Shown: positions 29,554 through 38,477 of the stretch, one piece after another
Layout: each line of letters starts with the position of its first letter
How positions within the stretch are numbered: position 1 is the first letter of the stretch
Assembly (NCBI GenBank): GCA_005518205.2
Contig: RFFC02000044.1
Coordinates: 1 to 55,723 of the forward strand
From: Hormoscilla sp. GUM202
Lineage (GTDB): Bacteria; Cyanobacteriota; Cyanobacteriia; Cyanobacteriales; Desertifilaceae
Reading direction: 5' to 3'
Length of the DNA stretch: 55,723 nucleotides
The notes under the pieces: generated by a model
Told to the model about the DNA's origin: nothing
What the model saw: the letters and a program-made list of their open reading frames with translations, nothing else
The model's database searches: none
Program-made: the position numbers and the translations under genes

Positions 29554-30684
29554 ATGGGAATTTTTCGGCTGAAAACAGGAAATGAAAGGGTGAGACATCT
29601 TCGACGTAAAGAGGATACAGTTGTTGTTGAAAGTGGCTCGAGGCGCGACCGGGATCCCGACAGGGATATAGGATTGAGGTTTGAGAGTCAAGATCGGATT
29701 TATCTGATTCAACGTAAAGAGGATACAGTTGTTGTTGAAAGTGGCTCGAGGCGCGACCGGGATCCCGACAGGGATATAGGATTGAGGTTTGAGAGTCAAG
29801 ATCGGATTGCTCTCCAAAAGTGGATTCATAATGCTATACTTAAACTTGAACGCAGTATTTACGAGTGGCTATCCGTTGAAAAATTGAATACTGATAGCAG
29901 CACGGATGTAAACAAGCCCCCGGTAGCAGTGGATGACTTTGCCTCCACACAAGAAAACACCCCGGAAAACATTTTTGTACTCGACAATGACATCGATCGA
30001 GATGGCGATCCCCTCTCAATCCATGACTTTGACAGTACATCGGAGAATGGTGGCACGATCTTCCTCAACAGGAACGGCTTCTTCTCTAACCCAAGCGATG
30101 ACTTTCTGGTATACATCCCAGCAGCTGGCTTTGCTGGCACTGATAGCTTCAACTACACCATCAAGGACGCGGCGGGTGCAATAGCTAGCGCAGTTGTGAG
30201 TATAAACGTGCAGCCAGATGGGGGTACAGGAAACCGGATTATTGGTAATAATCTTCTCACCAGCGAGACTGGAATGCGAGAAATCCTAGAAGGTGGCGCT
30301 GGGAATGATATCATAATTGGTAATCGTGGTTCGGACATTTTATCGGGAGGTGCAGGTGCAGATGAGTTCGTGTACAACAGCATGGCTGACAGCGGTGCAG
30401 ACCCAGATGCACACCGTGAAGGCGGCGATAATATTCTTGACTTCAATCCAGCAGAGGATATAATCGGGTTTAACTTTGAGGTAGCTCCGGGAAGGCCAGT
30501 CTCTATTGATGATGTAAGGATTAACACTGACTTCATCGATAATGGAATTGCTTTAATAGGTCTTTCCACTCCTAATACCCTACCGGATTTTCTCCCCGAG
30601 CAATTTGTGATTAGTTTGAGCGACTTAGATCCAACAACTACTGAGGCAGATATCCGCAGTAGGATCCAATTATTTAGCGATTAG
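29554..30684 (+). CDS. Secreted-type protein with cadherin-like Ig domain and RTX repeats
   Basis: 376 residues from ATG 29554, behind GGAGGTAAGAG. Residues about 18-49 and 54-85 are two identical copies of an arginine/aspartate-rich unit (RKEDTVVVESGSRRDRDPDR..), from a 108-bp duplication. Residues about 125-225 form a cadherin-like/VCBS Ig domain (KPPVAVDDFASTQENTPENI, then AGFAGTDSFNYTIKD). Residues about 240-290 hold a few RTX calcium-binding repeats (GGAGNDIIIGNRGSDILSGG), followed by a C-terminal domain. Type I secretion is expected although no classical signal peptide is present. The role (adhesion or surface layer) is unknown. Confidence 0.8.
   Translation: MGIFRLKTGNERVRHLRRKEDTVVVESGSRRDRDPDRDIGLRFESQDRIYLIQRKEDTVVVESGSRRDRDPDRDIGLRFESQDRIALQKWIHNAILKLERSIYEWLSVEKLNTDSSTDVNKPPVAVDDFASTQENTPENIFVLDNDIDRDGDPLSIHDFDSTSENGGTIFLNRNGFFSNPSDDFLVYIPAAGFAGTDSFNYTIKDAAGAIASAVVSINVQPDGGTGNRIIGNNLLTSETGMREILEGGAGNDIIIGNRGSDILSGGAGADEFVYNSMADSGADPDAHREGGDNILDFNPAEDIIGFNFEVAPGRPVSIDDVRINTDFIDNGIALIGLSTPNTLPDFLPEQFVISLSDLDPTTTEADIRSRIQLFSD
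29605..29808 (+). repeat. 108-bp in-frame tandem duplication
   Basis: Positions 29605-29700 and 29713-29808 are identical over 96 bp (unit period 108 bp, 36 codons). The identity implies a very recent duplication inside the RTX gene. It lies about 300 bp downstream of the 355-bp tandem array. Confidence 0.9.
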
Positions 30685-30840
30685 CAACTCGCTAATCTTT
30701 TTGAGCAAAAGACAATACCCTGGATGCTTGTAGTCTGGACTTGACCGCCATTGACGATACTGGCATCCAGGGTATTGAGATCCTAGACCTGAATGGTGGG
30801 GGCAATAGCTTAACCCTGAAAGTCAGCGATTTGCAAAATA

Positions 30841-32019
30841 AGTAGTTGGACAAAATTAATTGCACAAAATCGAGAAAACTTGTTATACTAGATATAGCTA
30901 CTCGTACATGTAGCAGATTTTTGTCAAACTAACGGGGAGTCGGTTTTCATGCTCATCCCCGGCCAGATATATTTGACATAATATGACGATAAATTAGGAG
31001 AAATTAAGAAGGATTTTAATGCGCGAAATAAATGAGCTTTCTGCAAAATTGCTCTTACGAATTTATCATCAAAGTCGCCATCATCAAGTTCGTCAAAGAG
31101 CACATTGTTTACTTTTGCGAGATCGAGAACATAAAAAAGTTAAAGAACTTATGGAAATCTTTGATGTTAGTTATAGAACTATCTACAATTGGATTAAAAA
31201 TTGGGATTCCGAGGGAATGGTCGGACTATATAATAAGTCTGGAAGAGGTCGTAAGCAAACCTTTAGTCTCGAACAAAAAGAAAAAATTAAAGCCTGGACT
31301 GAAGAAGAACCGAGGCAATTAAAAAAAGTGGTGGCTAAAATCAAAGAAGAATGGGGAATTGAAACAAGTGTTAAAACTGTTCAGAGAATATTGAAAACAA
31401 TGAATATGAGTTGGCATCGGATGCGTAAAGGGGTAGCTGTCAGCCCCCCAGCTCAAGAGTATGAGGAAAAAAAAGCACAACTTGAACAACTGAAACTGTT
31501 AGACAATTTGGGGGAAATTAATTTGTATTATTTAGATGAAAGTGGGTTTTATTTAATCCCTTGTGTCCCTTATGGATGGCAAAATATTGGGGAATATATA
31601 GAAGTACCTAGTCGGAGTAGCCGCAGATTAAATGTATTAGGAATAATGAATCGCCACAATCATTTAGAAGCGTATGTATCTACTCAAAATATTAATTCAG
31701 ATGTAGTCATAGCTTGTATCGATGCATTTTTTCCCACGAGAATGGAAAAGCAAACAGTAATTGTAGTAGACCAAGCATCTGTCCATACTAGTGATGCTAT
31801 TCAAGATAAGATTGAAGAATGGAAAGAACGCAATATTACTATATTCCATCTCCCCACTTATTCACCTCATTTGAATTTGATTGAAATCTTGTGGCGGTTT
31901 ATTAAATACGAATGGATTGAAATCGATGCTTATTCTTGCTGGAAAAACTTAGTTGATTCCGTTGAAACAATCATAAAAAATTTTGGAGAAAAATATGTAA
32001 TTAATTTTGTCTGACTACT
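30841..32019 (+). mobile_element. IS630-family insertion sequence
   Basis: A 1179-bp element flanked by TA (30839-30840 and 32020-32021). Inverted ends AGTAGTTGGACAAAATTAAT and, at the right, AGTAGTCAGACAAAATTAAT (18 of 20 match). It carries one transposase gene. The 178-bp leader contains an inverted repeat GGGGAGTCGG..CATCCCC that might limit read-through; this is speculative. The element looks complete. Confidence 0.92.
31019..32014 (+). CDS. IS630-family transposase
   Basis: 331 residues. N-terminal HTH region (HQVRQRAHCLLLRDREHKK, DVSYRTIYNWIKNW), a second HTH (TSVKTVQRILKTMNMSW) and a DDE catalytic domain: first Asp in NLYYLDESGFYL (about residue 178), second in TVIVVDQASVHTS (about 244), and the Glu in YSPHLNLIEILWRF (about 290). 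This is the IS630/Tc1-mariner arrangement and agrees with the TA target duplication. The start ATG 31019 follows AAGGATTTTA. The stop lies 5 bp inside the right inverted repeat. No lesion seen. Confidence 0.95.
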   Translation: MREINELSAKLLLRIYHQSRHHQVRQRAHCLLLRDREHKKVKELMEIFDVSYRTIYNWIKNWDSEGMVGLYNKSGRGRKQTFSLEQKEKIKAWTEEEPRQLKKVVAKIKEEWGIETSVKTVQRILKTMNMSWHRMRKGVAVSPPAQEYEEKKAQLEQLKLLDNLGEINLYYLDESGFYLIPCVPYGWQNIGEYIEVPSRSSRRLNVLGIMNRHNHLEAYVSTQNINSDVVIACIDAFFPTRMEKQTVIVVDQASVHTSDAIQDKIEEWKERNITIFHLPTYSPHLNLIEILWRFIKYEWIEIDAYSCWKNLVDSVETIIKNFGEKYVINFV

Positions 32020-32076
32020 TATCTCTGAAGAGGAAAACAGCTTAACAGTACTGGGAACTGCTGGGAATGCCGTGAA

Positions 32077-32216
32077 GGGTGTGGTCATAAGTAGTTGATA
32101 GCCAGGTGCATCTCAGATACATGTATATAGCCCGCGCAGGCGGGCTTTGTTCATGTAGCCGGGCCCTTTAGGGTTCGGGCGACGAGGTCTCCTACCAACG
32201 GGTTTTGACCACACCC
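32077..32216. mobile_element. MITE copy 2 with 9-bp target duplication
   Basis: A 140-bp element, ends GGGTGTGGTCA and TTGACCACACCC, flanked by TGCCGTGAA at 32068-32076 and 32217-32225. The core is a REP palindrome (CCCGCGCAGGCGGG, then GGGCCCTTTAGGGTTCGGGC), different from the core of copy 1. Inserted in an RTX-type gene fragment. Confidence 0.88.
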
Positions 32217-32422
32217 TGCCGTGAATGCCAACTTACCTGGTTTCAGCACTAACAGCGCTGACGGTTTCACCACTTACACTGATGGCACGAGTAGCCTGGT
32301 AGTCGATGATAACGTGATTCAGAACGTCCTGACCTGAGAAGTGCGATCTGAATTACAAAGGCCGGGGAAATGTTATGTAAGGGCACTCCCCACTTCCTAC
32401 TCCCAAACTTTCCCCCTTACCC

Positions 32423-34396
32423 TTAGATTACCCGATCGTTCCCGCCATCAATGGGTACGCCAGCAGCAGTGGTCTTGGCAAACAGCGGTCCGCACATTTC
32501 CGCTGCTAACTCGGCCACATCTCGGCTAGTTATCTCCACCTTGAGGACATTATTGGTCTTATATTCTTCTACTGTTAGCTTGTAATGTGAGGCCCGAGCT
32601 GTCAATACTTCTTCTGTCCAGAGTCCAGTGTCGAATACCGCGTTCGGGTGAATAGAATTAATGCGGATATTGTCATTACCCCACTCCAAAGCTGCTACCC
32701 GTACTAATTGATTCAAAGCTGCCTTGGAAGCGGAATAGGCCGCCGCCCCGGGCCCCGGTGCCAAAACATTCTTAGAACCAATGACTACCACTCGTCCCCC
32801 CTGGGGTGCTAATTTCAGTAAGGGGTGGCACTCGCGCATGAAGATGAGATTGGCATCTAGATTGATCGCCATCACCTTTCGCCATTCTTGAGTTGACAGA
32901 GAGTCGATGGGACAACCGAGGGGAAATATCCCCGCATTCAGAATTAACATATCCAGACCGCCGAAGGCGCGGACTGCTTGTTCCAATGCTGCTGCGATCG
33001 CCTGTTCGTCGGTCACGTCACAGGTGATGCCGCAAAAGTCGGGGCGTTTGTGGAGTTCTGCTATGGCAGGATTAATATCCAAACCTACCACTGCTGCGCC
33101 GCGCTGCAACAAAGCATCTACACAAGCTTTACCAATACCAGAAGCGGCCCCAGTCACCAAGGCCACTTCTCCTGTAAACATGGGTGGCGTGCCTCCCTTG
33201 CGCAGCTTTGCCTGTTCTAACTCCCAATATTCGATATCAAAGATGTCTTTACCTAGCAGGGCTTGATAACCCCCTAAGGCAGTGGCCCCCTCGATGACAT
33301 CCATTGTATGGTGGTAAATATCGGCCACGATCGCCGCCGCCTTAGCATTGCGTCCGATGGCGCACATTCCCAATTCTGAATCTAGAATCACTCGGGGTGC
33401 TGGATCGAGCATGGTCTTATTTTCCTTAGCCGTGGGATTATACTCAGCAAAGTAGGCAAAGTAGGCTTCCACATAGCCTTGCACATCTCTTCCCACTAAG
33501 GGCAGGCGCTTGGTGCGGATGACGTGATCGGGAGTGGCCGGCCCTTGCTGGGATATTTCTCCCAAGTCCTGACGCCCCACAAAGGCCAGAGTCCGACGAT
33601 CGTTATGCATCGTCACGATCGCAGGAAAACCCGCCGCCTCAGAAACCTCAAGGCGCAAGGATGCCAAAGTATGACGCACGGGTTTATCCTCTACTGCAAC
33701 TTTTGGCTGTGATTTATTCCAGGCCCCATGCCCTTTTAAATATTCCTCAGTCAAGCTTACCAGGGAGATCATCCGTTCGTAAGATTCCCGGGCCGTGGCG
33801 CCAAAGGAAAAGATGCCGTGGTTCATAAGCAGCATCCCGATCGTCCTTTCCGTGGCCTGTGCGGCAAACTTTTCCGCACAGAAGCGCGCCAAATCAAAAC
33901 CGGGCATCACATAGGGAATAATCACTACTTGATCCCCATAAATTTCCTGCACCCGTTCGATACCGTTAGCGGTGTTAGTGACGGTAACCACCGCATCAGC
34001 ATGGGTGTGATCCACGTATTTATAGGGCAGGGTAGCATGGAGGATCGTTTCTACCGAAGGAGATGGGGCGCTAGGGCGAGTCATTTGGGTTTTCAGTTCC
34101 TTGACCATCTCCCGATCGGACAGCGAAGGTAGCTTCGCCAGCAGAAGCAAATGTCCCATCCGCACTGGCGAGAACCCTGCCTCTTCAATTGTGGCCAGAT
34201 CCCAACCGCTACCTTTAACATAGAGGATCTCTTCTTCCTCTCCCACCAGATTCTTTTCCTTAATTTTTACCGAAGTGTTGCCACCGCCGTGCAGTACCAG
34301 GGATGTATCTGCACCCAACAGGCGCGAACTGTATACACGTTGGGCCAGCTCTCCTTTGTACCGTGCCGCTTCTGCCTCATTCCACAGACTTTTCAT
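32423..34396 (-). CDS. Class II aldolase / short-chain dehydrogenase bifunctional protein
   Basis: About 657 residues from ATG 34396 (MKSLWNEAEAARYKGELA); the longer start at 34465 adds residues without family similarity. Residues 1 to about 395 are a class II aldolase domain of the rhamnulose-1-phosphate aldolase type (LHGGGNTSVK; metal site HTHADAV). From about residue 405 it is an SDR domain with the NAD-binding GAASGIGKA and the catalytic YSASKAALNQ. Fusions of this kind cleave a ketose 1-phosphate and oxidise the resulting lactaldehyde-type product in deoxysugar breakdown. The substrate here is not known. Intact, divergent from sbcD. Confidence 0.88.
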   Translation of the reverse strand: MKSLWNEAEAARYKGELAQRVYSSRLLGADTSLVLHGGGNTSVKIKEKNLVGEEEEILYVKGSGWDLATIEEAGFSPVRMGHLLLLAKLPSLSDREMVKELKTQMTRPSAPSPSVETILHATLPYKYVDHTHADAVVTVTNTANGIERVQEIYGDQVVIIPYVMPGFDLARFCAEKFAAQATERTIGMLLMNHGIFSFGATARESYERMISLVSLTEEYLKGHGAWNKSQPKVAVEDKPVRHTLASLRLEVSEAAGFPAIVTMHNDRRTLAFVGRQDLGEISQQGPATPDHVIRTKRLPLVGRDVQGYVEAYFAYFAEYNPTAKENKTMLDPAPRVILDSELGMCAIGRNAKAAAIVADIYHHTMDVIEGATALGGYQALLGKDIFDIEYWELEQAKLRKGGTPPMFTGEVALVTGAASGIGKACVDALLQRGAAVVGLDINPAIAELHKRPDFCGITCDVTDEQAIAAALEQAVRAFGGLDMLILNAGIFPLGCPIDSLSTQEWRKVMAINLDANLIFMRECHPLLKLAPQGGRVVVIGSKNVLAPGPGAAAYSASKAALNQLVRVAALEWGNDNIRINSIHPNAVFDTGLWTEEVLTARASHYKLTVEEYKTNNVLKVEITSRDVAELAAEMCGPLFAKTTAAGVPIDGGNDRVI

Positions 34397-34735
34397 ACTA
34401 TTCTTCTTTGTCAGTTGCGTAGGACTTGTCTCGCCTGTCAGGAGATTGTCAGTCAAGTGTATCACGCGCAGGTCAAAGCAACAAGTTTCCTCGCCACACC
34501 CTTGCCGATGTCTCCGGAGAGCGCCTTAAGCACTACTCTGGAGACATCGCCGACTCCTCATCAACTGGAACCTCAGAGCCACTCTGGGGAAGTATATACT
34601 GTGAAGGGTCCTTGGAACCAGAGACAGATGGCCGCGAACTAGATAAAATCGGGAGGCGGGAGCCTCTCACCAAGGGTTCCAAGGCGGAGCCTTGGAACCC
34701 GAGAATCAGAGACAATTCACCATTCACAATTCACC
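34397..34735. other. Divergent intergenic region with palindromes
   Basis: Between the aldolase/SDR gene and sbcD. Contains the palindrome CGATGTCTCCGGAGAG .. CTCTGGAGACATCG (34506-34549), related to the ones in mutL and the acnB copy, and GGGTTCCAAGGCGGAGCC with its mate CCTTGGAACC (about 34672-34700). No clear promoter or gene; the reading frames here are shadows. Confidence 0.6.
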
Positions 34736-35998
34736 ATGATCAAAATTCTCCACCTATCAGATATTCACCTGGGCAGCGGTTTTTCCCACGGCAAGATTAA
34801 CCCCGATACAGGTCGCAATAGCAGGTTTGATGATTTCGTCCATACCCTGTCCCTGTGCATCGATCGGGCCCTAGCAGAACCAGTAGATCTAGTCTTATTC
34901 GGGGGGGATGCATTCCCCAATGCCACGCCAGCGCCTTACATCCAGTCCGCCTTTGCCAATCAGTTTTACCGCTTAGTTAAAGCTAACATTCCCACAGTGT
35001 TGCTAGTCGGAAATCACGACCAACATACTCACGGTCAAGGTGGGGCAAGTCTATGTATCTATCGTACCTTGGGAGTGCCCAGATTTGTCGTGGGCGATCG
35101 CATCGCCACCCACCGCCTTCTGACTCGTAACGGTCCCATACAGGTGATTACCCTACCCTGGTTAACTCGCGCGAGTTTACTCGCCAGTCCCAAAACCGAA
35201 AAACTATCTCTGTCAGAAGTCAATCATTTATTGCTCGATCGCCTGGAGGCTATCTTAGAAGCAGAGATCCGCCGCCTGGACCCCAACATGCCTACGGTTT
35301 TGCTGGGACACTTAATGGTAGATAATGCTCGGTATGGAGCCGAACGCTTCCTAGCTGTCGGAAAAGGCTTCACAGTGCCCCTCTCCTTCCTGACACGTGA
35401 GAGTTTTGACTATGTCGCCTTGGGACACGTCCACAAACACCAGATACTTTGCCAAGATCCTCCTGTTGTCTACCCAGGTAGTATCGAACGAATTGACTTC
35501 AGCGAGGAAAAAGAAGAAAAAGGTTTTATGTTAGTGGACTTAGCAAAAGGTCAGGCCCAGCTAGAGTTCTGTCCCCTGTCAGTGCGTGACTTTAGGACCA
35601 TCAAAGTCAATATTTCCACCGCCGAAGATCCCCAAGCAGCTTTAGTCAAAGCTATTAAGAAAAAACCGATCGCAGATGCAGTAGTGCGCCTCAGCTACCA
35701 GGTGCGATCCGATCAGCTAGACCCGATCGATAACCAAGCATTGCACGCATGTCTGAGTACCGCCCACAGTTATAGTATCCAACCAGAAGTCGTCACCAAA
35801 ATATCCCGTGCCCGCTTACCCGAACTAGGCGTCGGTAGCGGAATTGACCCCATAGAAGCATTAAAAACATATCTGGATAACCGAGAAGACCTCAAAGATA
35901 TCGCCCCGGAAATGATCGCCGCCGCCGAGGAACTACTTGCGGGGAATCTTCGGCAATCTTCTCCAGACCCCCAACCCACCCAGCTGAGTTTACTTTAA
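34736..35998 (+). CDS. sbcD: Exonuclease SbcD-like metallophosphoesterase
   Basis: 420 residues beginning MIKILHLSDIHLG. The metallophosphoesterase motifs are in order: D-x-H in SDIHLG, GGDAF, GNHDQH near residue 99, GHLMVDN and GHVHKHQ near residue 227. Together with SbcC (not in the window) this is the nuclease that opens hairpins and palindromes during replication and repair. That is notable here because the window is crowded with long palindromes. The C-terminal part (about 290-400) is the SbcC-contacting region. Length is normal and the frame intact. Confidence 0.9.
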   Translation: MIKILHLSDIHLGSGFSHGKINPDTGRNSRFDDFVHTLSLCIDRALAEPVDLVLFGGDAFPNATPAPYIQSAFANQFYRLVKANIPTVLLVGNHDQHTHGQGGASLCIYRTLGVPRFVVGDRIATHRLLTRNGPIQVITLPWLTRASLLASPKTEKLSLSEVNHLLLDRLEAILEAEIRRLDPNMPTVLLGHLMVDNARYGAERFLAVGKGFTVPLSFLTRESFDYVALGHVHKHQILCQDPPVVYPGSIERIDFSEEKEEKGFMLVDLAKGQAQLEFCPLSVRDFRTIKVNISTAEDPQAALVKAIKKKPIADAVVRLSYQVRSDQLDPIDNQALHACLSTAHSYSIQPEVVTKISRARLPELGVGSGIDPIEALKTYLDNREDLKDIAPEMIAAAEELLAGNLRQSSPDPQPTQLSLL

Positions 35999-36087
35999 TT
36001 GTCAGTTTTCAGTCACAATTGTCAATTTTTTCAGCTTTTTTCGCACTTGTTCTCGTGCATAATCCGGTTGGATATTCAATTCCAACG

Positions 36088-36190
36088 GGGTGTGGTCATA
36101 AGTAGTTGATAGCCAGTACATCTGGTGATACCTGTATATAGCCCGCGCAGGCGGGCTTTGTTCATGTAGCCGGGCCCTTTAGGGTTCGGG
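36088..36190. mobile_element. MITE copy 3, right end missing
   Basis: Left end GGGTGTGGTCATAAGTAG and the REP core of copy 2 (CCCGCGCAGGCGGG .. GGGCCCTTTAGGGTTCGGGC) are present, but the TTGACCACACCC end is not. The element abuts the truncated 3' end of the LRR gene, so one of its imprecise events probably cut that gene. Confidence 0.75.
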
Positions 36191-36193
36191 CTC

Positions 36194-37918
36194 CTAAGTA
36201 GTAAGGGTGCCGCCGATCGCCCCACTATCGGAGTTAATGGTTAAACCGTCTGGCAAACCCTCGGCGCTGTAGCTAGTAATGTTGTCGTTGATGTCACCGA
36301 AGTAAGTGCTGACATCTTTGTTGAAGTTCCCACCAGCCTCGACATCGGGAATTTGAGTTTTCACATAGGGAGGGTTTTCCAATTGTTTGTTTCCTGACAA
36401 AGCGTTGATACTGTCGGGGATCGTACCACGCAGGCGGTTGTGTGATAAATTGAGTTTAATGAAGTTTTGTCGTCTACTTCCCAGGGAGCCATACTCAGAG
36501 GGGATCGTACCGCTCAGGGAGTTGAAGGACAGGTCGAGGGATCCCAAATTACTGAGCTCACCATACTCAGAGGGCAGCGTACCGCTCAGGGAGTTGTAGC
36601 TCAGGTCGAGGGATCCCAAATTACTGAGCTCACCATACTCAGAGGGCAGCGTACCGCTCAAGGAGTTTCCGGGCAGGTAGAGGGCTCCCAAATTACTGAG
36701 CGAGCCATACTCAGAGGGCAGCGTACCGCTCAGGGAGTTTCCGCGCAGGTAGAGGGATCGCAAATCGCTGAGCTCACCATACTCAGAGGGCAGCGTACCG
36801 CTCAGGGAGTTTCCGCGCAGGTAGAGGTGCCACAAATTACTGAGTGAACCATACTCAGAGGGTAGCGTACCGCTCAGGGAGTTGTAGAGCAGGTAGAGTT
36901 CTTCCAAATTACTGAGCTCACCATACTCAGAGGGCAGCGTACCGCTCAGGGAGTTTCCGCGCAGGTCGAGCTCTTGCAAATTGCTGAGCGAGCCTAACTC
37001 AGAGGGGAGCGTACCGCTCAGGGAGTTGTAGCGCAGGTCGAGTTCTTCCAAATTACTAAGCTCACCATACTCAGAGGGCAGCGTACCGCTCAGGGGGTTG
37101 TAGGACAGGTAGAGCTCTTGCAAATTACTGAGGGAGCCTAACTCAGAGGGCAGCGTACCGCTCAGGGGGTTTCCGTGCAGGTAGAGCTCTTGCAAATTAC
37201 TGAGGGAGCCTAACTCAGAGGGGAGCGTACCGCTCAGGGAGTTTCCGCGCAGGTAGAGGACTTGCAAATTACTGAGGGAGCCTAACTCAGAGGGCAGCGT
37301 ACCGCTCAGGGGGTTGGAGGACAGGTAGAGCTCTTGAAATTACTGAGGGAGCCTAACTCAGAGGGGAGCGTACCGCTCAGGGGGTTGTAGGGCAGGTAGA
37401 GATCTTGCAAATTACTGAGGGAGCCTAACTCAGAGGGCAGCGTACCGCTCAAGGAGTAGTTGGAGGACAGGTAGAGCTCTTGAAATTACTGAGGGAGCCT
37501 AACTCAGAGGGCAGCGTACCGCTCAGGGAGTAGTTGGAGGACAGGTAGAGCTCTTGAAATTACTGAGGGAGCCTAACTCAGAGGGGATCGTACCGCTCAA
37601 GGAGTTGAAGGACAGGTCGATTTTCGTCACCCGTGAGCCCGCTACCGTCACTCCATGCCAGCCCTACGCCGTGTGCAACTTTTTCCAACCAACGAGATTT
37701 AGGGAGTTTTGAGAACAACATTTTCAGCCAAAGACCACCAAACCGTTATTCTTCCGTAGAAAGTTGCACATCGCGTAGCCCTATACAACATTAGCATCGG
37801 GGGGAGTTTCGCTGCTGAAGTCCCAGTTTTCCCAGCCTGTCTTGTTCTTCCAGTCCTTCCCAGAAGTACTGGTATAGAAAACCTTCAGGGCACGATAAGC
37901 AGTTGTATCTATTTTCAT
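36194..37918 (-). pseudogene. Leucine-rich-repeat protein, decayed
   Basis: The true start is ATG 37918 (MKIDTTAYRALKVFYTSTSG .. WENWDFSSETPPDAN). A 120-bp insertion at 37661-37782 then breaks the frame; it resumes with SWHGV-like sequence (GVTVAGSRVTKIDLSFNSLS). Plant-type LRRs of 24 residues follow (LYLRGNSLSGTLPSEYG). Several upstream repeats carry one-base deletions (CTCTTGAAATT for CTCTTGCAAATT). An uninterrupted 357-codon frame, 37267-36194, holds about ten repeats and then a putative Ig-like start (YSAEGLPDGLTINSDSGAIG) cut off by the MITE. Repeats are over 90% alike, so recent expansion by slippage. Probably a surface protein once. Confidence 0.8.
37661..37782. mobile_element. MITE-like insertion with 22-bp imperfect inverted ends
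   Basis: About 122 bp with ends CCCTACGCCGTGTGCAACTT and, from the right, GGGCTACGCGATGTGCAACT. The middle, TTTTGAGAACAACATTTTCA .. CTTCCGTAGAAAGTTGCACA, recurs at 48224-48295. It interrupts the 5' part of the LRR gene between codons for PDANV and the conserved WHGV. Confidence 0.7.
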
Positions 37919-38326
37919 TTCTTATTTACCGAATAAAAAATTATTTGTTATCCCGGGTCTTCCTGGGGGAATGCCCTGGGTCTCGCCAGCTCGCAATCAA
38001 GATGTTTCATCCGCTTACTTTACTCTATCTTATCTTATAACAAATTTTCACGTCCCCGACAGCTATTTTTGGTAAATTTCGTAAATTTCTCCGCCAAAAT
38101 GCCATTTTGGGGTAAATCACAAGGCAATTCTGGCCAATTTGGGCTAATTTGGCTTTTGAGGTTCTCTAGGTGCCGGTTATGCTAAGGTAATGTGACCGGC
38201 GCTAGGTGATGCCAAACCGGTGCCCACCCTACATTCTTTTAGCACATCACCTGTTTCTTGCCACTGCCAAGCCCTCGAAACTTGCTTGACGAAAAGACGA
38301 AAAAAAGCTCGCTTGCCCCCCAGCGG
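37919..38326. other. Upstream region of the LRR gene, no gene seen
   Basis: AT-rich to 38100 with no confident promoter, then CACATCACCTGTTTCTTGCC-type sequence. The frames crossing 38177-38476 are produced by the adjacent minisatellite and are not genes. Confidence 0.5.
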
Positions 38327-38470
38327 GGAGACCATCCGACCCGGGCGGGGAGACGAGATGACCCTGGCGGGGAGGCGAGACGATCCGGGCGGGGAGACGA
38401 GATGACCCTGGCGGGGAGACGAGATGACCCTGGCGGGGAGACGAGATGACCCTGGCGGGGAGACGGCATC
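38327..38470. repeat. 22-bp minisatellite
   Basis: Six to seven tandem units of GGCGGGGAGACGAGATGACC/CT, the last three identical, the earlier ones with GGGCGGGGAG and GAGGCGAGACG variants. All frames through the array remain open on both strands, which creates false ORFs. It ends 8 bp from the stop codon of the DUF4469 gene. Confidence 0.85.
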
Positions 38471-38477
38471 ACCCATC

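Larger units (their letters stand above)
30711..32338 (+). pseudogene. RTX-type gene fragment broken by an IS and a MITE
   Basis: Three pieces of one frame: 30711-30840 (NTLDACSLDLTAIDDTGIQG .. LTLKVSDLQ), 32022-32076 (SEEENSLTVLGTAGNAV) and 32217-32338 (NANLPGFSTNSADGFTTYTD .. VVDDNVIQNVLT, stop). Removing the IS with one TA, and the MITE with one 9-bp repeat, rejoins them without frameshift. The sequence resembles the C-terminal part of large RTX/calcium-binding surface proteins. The 5' portion is missing. Confidence 0.8.

Noticed and set aside
36467-36847. 126-codon plus-strand ORF
   Set aside because: It is the antisense shadow of the LRR repeats (ILRGQRTAQGV.. periodicity).
38177-38476. 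Overlapping ORFs of 60-99 codons on both strands
   Set aside because: They are created by the 22-bp minisatellite, which is open in several frames.
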